Shown piece after piece: positions 6,324 through 9,088 of a DNA stretch of 9,088 nucleotides (within the stretch, counting starts at the first letter, position 1; each line of letters opens with the position of its first letter). The translations under genes and the position numbers were made by a program. A model generated the notes under the pieces. The model was not told the origin of the DNA, ran no database searches, and saw only the letters and a program-made list of their open reading frames with translations. Source of the DNA: Actinomycetota bacterium (GTDB lineage Bacteria; Actinomycetota; Actinomycetes; Mycobacteriales; Jatrophihabitantaceae); assembly GCA_019241805.1 (NCBI GenBank), contig JAFAWL010000077.1, forward strand, positions 1 to 9,088. The letters run 5' to 3'.

Positions 6324-6340
6324 GCGCCGGTGTCCAGCGC
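6324..6340 (-). terminator. Short GC hairpin between zur and the importer operon (weak terminator candidate)
   Basis: In minus-strand RNA, GCGCUGG and CCGGCGC form a 7-pair stem (one G:U) with a 3-base ACA loop, 17 bases after the zur stop codon and before the importer -35. No U-run follows. It could partly separate zur from the downstream operon, but GC-rich DNA forms such stems by chance. Confidence 0.28.
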
Positions 6341-6356
6341 AGCCCGACGCCGCGGG

Positions 6357-6764
6357 TCAGCCCTGACAGGCGCTGCAGGTTCCGAAGACCTCGACCGTGT
6401 GATCGACGTCGGAGTACCCGTGCTGGTCGGCGACGCTCACCGCCCAACGCTCGACGGCGCGGCCTTCGATCTCCTCGGCCCTTCCGCACACGCGGCAGAC
6501 GAGGTGGTGATGATGCCGCCGCGCGGCGTCACCGCAATATCGATAGGTCGTCTCGCCCTCGGGCGTGTGGATCACGTCCACGTCACCGTCGTCGGCCAAT
6601 GCCTGCAGATGCCGATACACAGTCGACAGGCCGACGTTCTCGCCCTCGGTCCGCAACGCCGCGTAGACGTCCTGTGCACTCCGGAAGCCCTCGGACTGGG
6701 CCAACGCGTCCCGCACCGCCTCGCCCTGCCTCGTCTCGCGCCGCCGGGTCGGGCCGCCGGTCAT
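6357..6764 (-). CDS. zur: Zinc uptake regulator Zur (Fur family)
   Basis: This 135-residue dimeric repressor binds DNA when loaded with zinc and shuts off zinc-uptake genes. The N-terminal winged helix includes FRSAQDVYAALRTEGENVGLSTVYRHLQALADDG (27-60), with the recognition helix at GLSTVYRHL. The C-terminal metal and dimer domain has Cys77, the run HHHH (84-87), CRVC (Cys90, Cys93), Glu105, HGYSDVDHTVEVFGTCSAC (115-133) and Cys130/Cys133. The two CxxC pairs form the structural zinc site. Asp63, Cys77 and the His run match the regulatory site of mycobacterial Zur/FurB. The ending VEVFGTCSAC separates Zur from iron-type Fur. There are about three extra residues between Cys77 and the His cluster compared with my recollection of the mycobacterial protein. 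Ribosome site GGGTGAG (6776-6770) supports the ATG. A Zur box upstream indicates autoregulation. The importer genes follow on the same strand. Confidence 0.94.
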   Translation of the reverse strand: MTGGPTRRRETRQGEAVRDALAQSEGFRSAQDVYAALRTEGENVGLSTVYRHLQALADDGDVDVIHTPEGETTYRYCGDAARRHHHHLVCRVCGRAEEIEGRAVERWAVSVADQHGYSDVDHTVEVFGTCSACQG

Positions 6765-6785
6765 CGATACTCACCCACGAAGCTG

Positions 6786-6791
6786 ATCCTA
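6786..6791 (-). promoter_or_regulatory. Candidate -10 element of zur
   Basis: TAGGAT on the minus strand fits TAnnnT and would start transcription near 6779, giving a leader of about 15 bases that includes the GGGTGAG ribosome site. The Zur box (6794-6808) lies directly upstream, in the spacer. No clear -35 is visible. Confidence 0.4.
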
Positions 6792-6793
6792 GA

Positions 6794-6808
6794 TGAAAAC
6801 CATAATCA
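6794..6808. promoter_or_regulatory. Zur box upstream of zur (autoregulatory site)
   Basis: TGAAAACCATAATCA is a 7-1-7 imperfect inverted repeat matching the actinobacterial Zur pattern, with the outer TGA/TCA intact. It directly abuts the meaB stop codon (6811-6809) and lies 30 bases before the zur ATG. It shares TGAAAACCAT with the site in front of the importer operon, exactly 500 bases away. Confidence 0.7.
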
Positions 6809-7801
6809 CTACACGATCGCGGCGACTAATTCGTCCGCAGCCCGGTACGGGTCGGTGTCCCGAGCGACGACGCGGCGGGCTGAGTTGATGAGCTCGCCGG
6901 ATCCGTGGACGTCACCGAAGCGCCCGCGCACGAGCCCGAGGGCGATTGCCTCGATCTCCGCCGCAGCCCGTGCTTCCCGACGCCGCTCGAGAGTGCCGCT
7001 GTGGCGCAGCCAGCCAGCGTGCTTGTCCACCGCTGTGATCAGCTCAGCGGCCCCCTCGCCGCGCGTGGCCACAGTATTCACGATCGCCGGCCGCCAAGCG
7101 CCCGGGTCGGAATGGCGACCTCCCAGCGACAGCATGTATTTCAGATCTCGCACGACCTGCTCGGCGCCGTCGCGGTCGGACTTGTTGACGACGAACACGT
7201 CGGCGATCTCCAGAATGCCGGCCTTGGCCGCCTGGATGCCGTCACCGAGTCCGGGGGCCAGAAGCAACAAGGTGGTGTCGGCCAGCGATGCGATCTCGAA
7301 CTCGGCCTGACCGACGCCTACGGTTTCGACGACCACCACGTCGAAGCCGGATGCGTCGAGCACGCGCAGCGCCTGCGGCACCGCGGCCGAGAGCCCTCCG
7401 AGATGCCCGCGCGAGGCCATCGATCGGATGTACACCTCCGGATCGAGCGCGTGCTCCTGCATCCGCACCCGATCGCCGAGCAGGGCGCCGCCCGAGAACG
7501 GTGAGGACGGATCGACCGCGAGCACGGCGACGCGCTTGTCCTGAGCGCGAAGCGCGGCGATAAGCATGGATGTCGACGTGGATTTGCCGACCCCGGGCGC
7601 TCCGGTCAGACCGAGCACCTGGGCCCGGCCGGTGTGTGGCATCAGGGCCGCGGTCACCGCACGCAGCAGTGGTGAGTCCTTCTCGACGAGGCTGATCACT
7701 CGCGCGATCGCGCGCGGCCGGCGGGCCCGGACGCCGTCGACCAGCGCATCGATGTCGGACCCGGTGGCCCGCTGCGAATCCTGGCCGACGGAGTCGGACA
7801 C
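6809..7801 (-). CDS. meaB: Methylmalonyl-CoA mutase-associated GTPase MeaB (ArgK family)
   Basis: This 330-residue cytoplasmic G3E-type P-loop GTPase guards and assists reloading of adenosylcobalamin on methylmalonyl-CoA mutase or a related B12 mutase. Motifs are Walker A GAPGVGKS (67-74), VLAVDPSSPFSGGALLGDRVRM (93-114), IRSMASRGHLGGLS (125-138), the G3-like ETVGVGQAEFEIA (159-171), LLAPGLGDGIQAAKAGILEIADVFVVNKSD with NKSD at 206-209 for guanine recognition, and a C-terminal helical dimerisation part. Start GTG 7801 was chosen because it gives the usual family length and begins one base after the thiolase stop (7803), implying translational coupling. A longer reading from 7867 would lie inside the thiolase gene. 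The mutase itself is not in this window. The zur promoter begins immediately after the stop. Confidence 0.93.
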   Translation of the reverse strand: MSDSVGQDSQRATGSDIDALVDGVRARRPRAIARVISLVEKDSPLLRAVTAALMPHTGRAQVLGLTGAPGVGKSTSTSMLIAALRAQDKRVAVLAVDPSSPFSGGALLGDRVRMQEHALDPEVYIRSMASRGHLGGLSAAVPQALRVLDASGFDVVVVETVGVGQAEFEIASLADTTLLLLAPGLGDGIQAAKAGILEIADVFVVNKSDRDGAEQVVRDLKYMLSLGGRHSDPGAWRPAIVNTVATRGEGAAELITAVDKHAGWLRHSGTLERRREARAAAEIEAIALGLVRGRFGDVHGSGELINSARRVVARDTDPYRAADELVAAIV

Positions 7802-7802
7802 C

Positions 7803-8987
7803 TCAGCTCGGCACGTGCAGCAGCAAAGCCTCGCCCTGGCCGCCGCCGCCGCACAGCGCAGCCGCACCGGTGCCCCCGCCGCGGCGCTTCAACTCCAGAG
7901 CGAGCGTCAGCGCGATGCGCGCGCCCGACATGCCGATCGGATGACCGAGCGCAATCGCTCCCCCGTTGACGTTCACGATCTCCGGATCGACCCCGAGGTC
8001 CTTCATCGACTGGAGGCCGACTGCCGCGAATGCCTCGTTGATCTCGATGAGGTCGAGGTCGGCCATGCTCTTGCCGGCCTTCGTCAGCGCGTGGTTGATG
8101 GCGTTCGCGGGCTGCGAGTGCAACGAGTTGTCGGGACCGGCGACGTTGCCGTGGGCGCCGATCTCGGCCAGCCAGCTCAGGCCGAGTTCCTGCGCCTTCG
8201 CCTTGCTCATGACCACGACCGCGGCCGCGCCGTCGGAGATCTGGGACGCGGTTCCGGCCGTGATCGTGCCGTCGCGACCAAAGGCCGGCGGCAGTTTGGC
8301 CAGCCCGTCGACGGTGGTGTCGGGCCGGATGCCTTCGTCCTCGCGGAACTCGATCGGCTCGCCCTTGCGCTGGGGAATCGACACCGGTGTGATCTCGTCC
8401 TCGAACACACCGTTCTTCGTGGCCAGCGCGGCGCGCTGATGCGAGCGAGCCGCGAATTCGTCCTGCTCGCTTCGTCCGATCTTCAATTTGGCACTGACGC
8501 GATCGGTGGACTCCCCCATAGGGATGTGGTCGAACGCGTCGGTCAGCCCGTCGTAAGCCATCGAGTCGATCACTTCGAGTGAGCCGTACTTGTAGCCGGC
8601 CCGCGACTTGGGCAGCAGGTGCGGCGCGTTGGTCATGGACTCCTGACCGCCGGCGACGACGATGTCGAATTCCCCGAGTTGGATCAACTGGTCGGCCAGG
8701 GCGATCGCGTCGAGGCCCGAAAGACAGACCTTGCTCACCGTCAGTGCCGGCACGTTCAGCGGGATGCCCGCCTTGACCGCGGCCTGCCTGGCCGGCATCT
8801 GACCCGCCCCGGCCAGCAGCACCTGACCCATGATCACGTACTGCACCTGCTCCGGAGCGACGCCCGACCGCTCCAGTGCGGCGCGAATGGCGATGCCTCC
8901 GAGGTCCGCGGCCGACAGGTCCTTGAGCGAACCCAGCAGCCGCCCCATCGGGGTCCGCGCTCCGTTGACGATCACCGATCCGGGCAT
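7803..8987 (-). CDS. atoB: Acetyl-CoA C-acetyltransferase (thiolase)
   Basis: The 394-residue thiolase condenses two acetyl-CoA to acetoacetyl-CoA or performs the reverse cleavage. It has the nucleophile Cys88 in SKVCLSGLDAIALA, NEAF (317-320), GGAIALGHPIGMSGAR (342-357) with catalytic His349, and the second catalytic cysteine Cys379 in AALCGGGGQGEALLL. Length and the complete Cys/His/Asn/Cys set indicate an active biosynthetic-type thiolase. A longer-chain 3-ketoacyl-CoA thiolase cannot be excluded from sequence alone. The ATG at 8987 is supported by a strong AAGGAGG site (9000-8994) 6 bases upstream. The gene precedes meaB by one base, so the two are probably one operon serving acyl-CoA and propionate/methylmalonyl-CoA metabolism. 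That pairing also occurs in other actinobacteria, from memory. Confidence 0.93.
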   Translation of the reverse strand: MPGSVIVNGARTPMGRLLGSLKDLSAADLGGIAIRAALERSGVAPEQVQYVIMGQVLLAGAGQMPARQAAVKAGIPLNVPALTVSKVCLSGLDAIALADQLIQLGEFDIVVAGGQESMTNAPHLLPKSRAGYKYGSLEVIDSMAYDGLTDAFDHIPMGESTDRVSAKLKIGRSEQDEFAARSHQRAALATKNGVFEDEITPVSIPQRKGEPIEFREDEGIRPDTTVDGLAKLPPAFGRDGTITAGTASQISDGAAAVVVMSKAKAQELGLSWLAEIGAHGNVAGPDNSLHSQPANAINHALTKAGKSMADLDLIEINEAFAAVGLQSMKDLGVDPEIVNVNGGAIALGHPIGMSGARIALTLALELKRRGGGTGAAALCGGGGQGEALLLHVPS

Positions 8988-8993
8988 GTCCGT

Positions 8994-9000
8994 CCTCCTT
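8994..9000 (-). promoter_or_regulatory. Strong ribosome binding site of the thiolase gene
   Basis: AAGGAGG, nearly the full anti-16S complement, lies 6 bases before the ATG. It is the best ribosome site in the window and fixes the thiolase start. Confidence 0.85.
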
Positions 9001-9013
9001 GCCTCACCGGCAC

Positions 9014-9028
9014 GGTGTCACTGTAACC
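9014..9028. promoter_or_regulatory. Candidate operator/promoter palindrome upstream of thiolase
   Basis: GGTGTCACTGTAACC is an imperfect 7-1-7 inverted repeat (GGTnnCA / TGnnACC) resembling TetR-type operators of fatty-acid or acyl-CoA genes. On the minus strand it contains TACAGT (9025-9020), a TAnnnT -10 candidate that would give a leader of about 26 bases including the strong ribosome site. The regulator is unknown. Confidence 0.38.
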
Positions 9029-9034
9029 AGCGGG

Positions 9035-9050
9035 ACGGGCGAATGCCCGT
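9035..9050. repeat. Perfect inverted repeat, 6-bp arms
   Basis: ACGGGC and GCCCGT are separated by GAAT. The repeat lies upstream of the thiolase promoter candidate near the right edge. There is no T-run on either side, so it is not a standard terminator. It could be a second operator or the 3' end structure of a gene beyond the window. Confidence 0.4.
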
Positions 9051-9088
9051 GAATCGAAAGTACGGGCGGCACGATCCGGGACCTCGGG

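Noticed and set aside
6330..7310. A 326-codon plus-strand open frame antisense to zur and meaB
   Set aside because: It spans the zur promoter and Zur box and has low-complexity composition. It is explained by high GC at third positions of the real genes.
6809..7801. Possibility that the GTPase is a COG0523 zinc metallochaperone, as often found in Zur regulons
   Set aside because: It has the MeaB signatures (VDPSSPFSGGALLGDR, SMASRGHLGG, ETVGVGQAE) and lacks the CxCC metal motif of COG0523. The Zur box lies after its stop codon, not before its start.
7802..7867. Longer start for meaB at GTG 7867
   Set aside because: It would overlap the thiolase C-terminus by more than 60 bases and add a Cys/Arg/Ala-rich stretch unlike the family. 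GTG 7801 is one base after the thiolase stop.
7566..8582. A 338-codon plus-strand open frame antisense to meaB and thiolase
   Set aside because: The opposite strand encodes complete MeaB and thiolase motifs. The plus frame lacks a ribosome site and recognisable features.

Overview
The window is gene-dense, high-GC DNA from an actinobacterium. The evidence is strong G/C preference at third codon positions, GTG starts, a Zur close to mycobacterial Zur/FurB, and the typical actinobacterial types of the DUF2127 protein and the Ala/Pro-rich single-span membrane protein. I cannot place it to genus. Gaps between genes are short (1 to about 120 bases). I see no insertion sequence, phage, CRISPR array, tRNA or rRNA.

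Left part (1-3706). A MarR-family regulator runs off the left edge on the minus strand. It is divergent from a plus-strand acyl-CoA dehydrogenase that matches glutaryl-CoA dehydrogenase (lysine/tryptophan catabolism). Two plus-strand membrane-protein genes follow: a DUF2127 protein with an N-terminal Cys/His zinc-finger-like segment, and a single-pass protein with a Pro/Ala-rich cytoplasmic tail, a 24-bp tandem repeat and an exported C-terminal domain of unknown function.

Right part (3728-8987), all minus strand. Reading in the direction of transcription: acetyl-CoA C-acetyltransferase, MeaB (methylmalonyl-CoA mutase chaperone GTPase), Zur (zinc-sensing Fur-family repressor), then a zinc-type ABC importer as substrate-binding lipoprotein, ATPase and membrane permease. 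Thiolase and meaB are one base apart and probably co-translated. The three transporter genes overlap by 4 bases at each junction (GTGA, ATGA) and form one translationally coupled unit.

The most informative regulatory signal is a pair of Zur-box-like inverted repeats sharing the 10-mer TGAAAACCAT. One lies just upstream of the transporter's first gene, between a good -35 (TTGACT) and a candidate -10. The other lies just upstream of zur. This suggests a self-contained, autoregulated zinc-uptake module in which Zur with zinc represses both its own gene and the importer. The transporter mRNA is probably leaderless.

I did not find a clearly new biological system. The items most worth a second look are the twin Zur boxes, the non-canonical metal-ligand residues of the importer, the His-rich tail on its ATPase, the zinc-finger-like DUF2127 protein and the unknown Pro/Ala-rich membrane protein.
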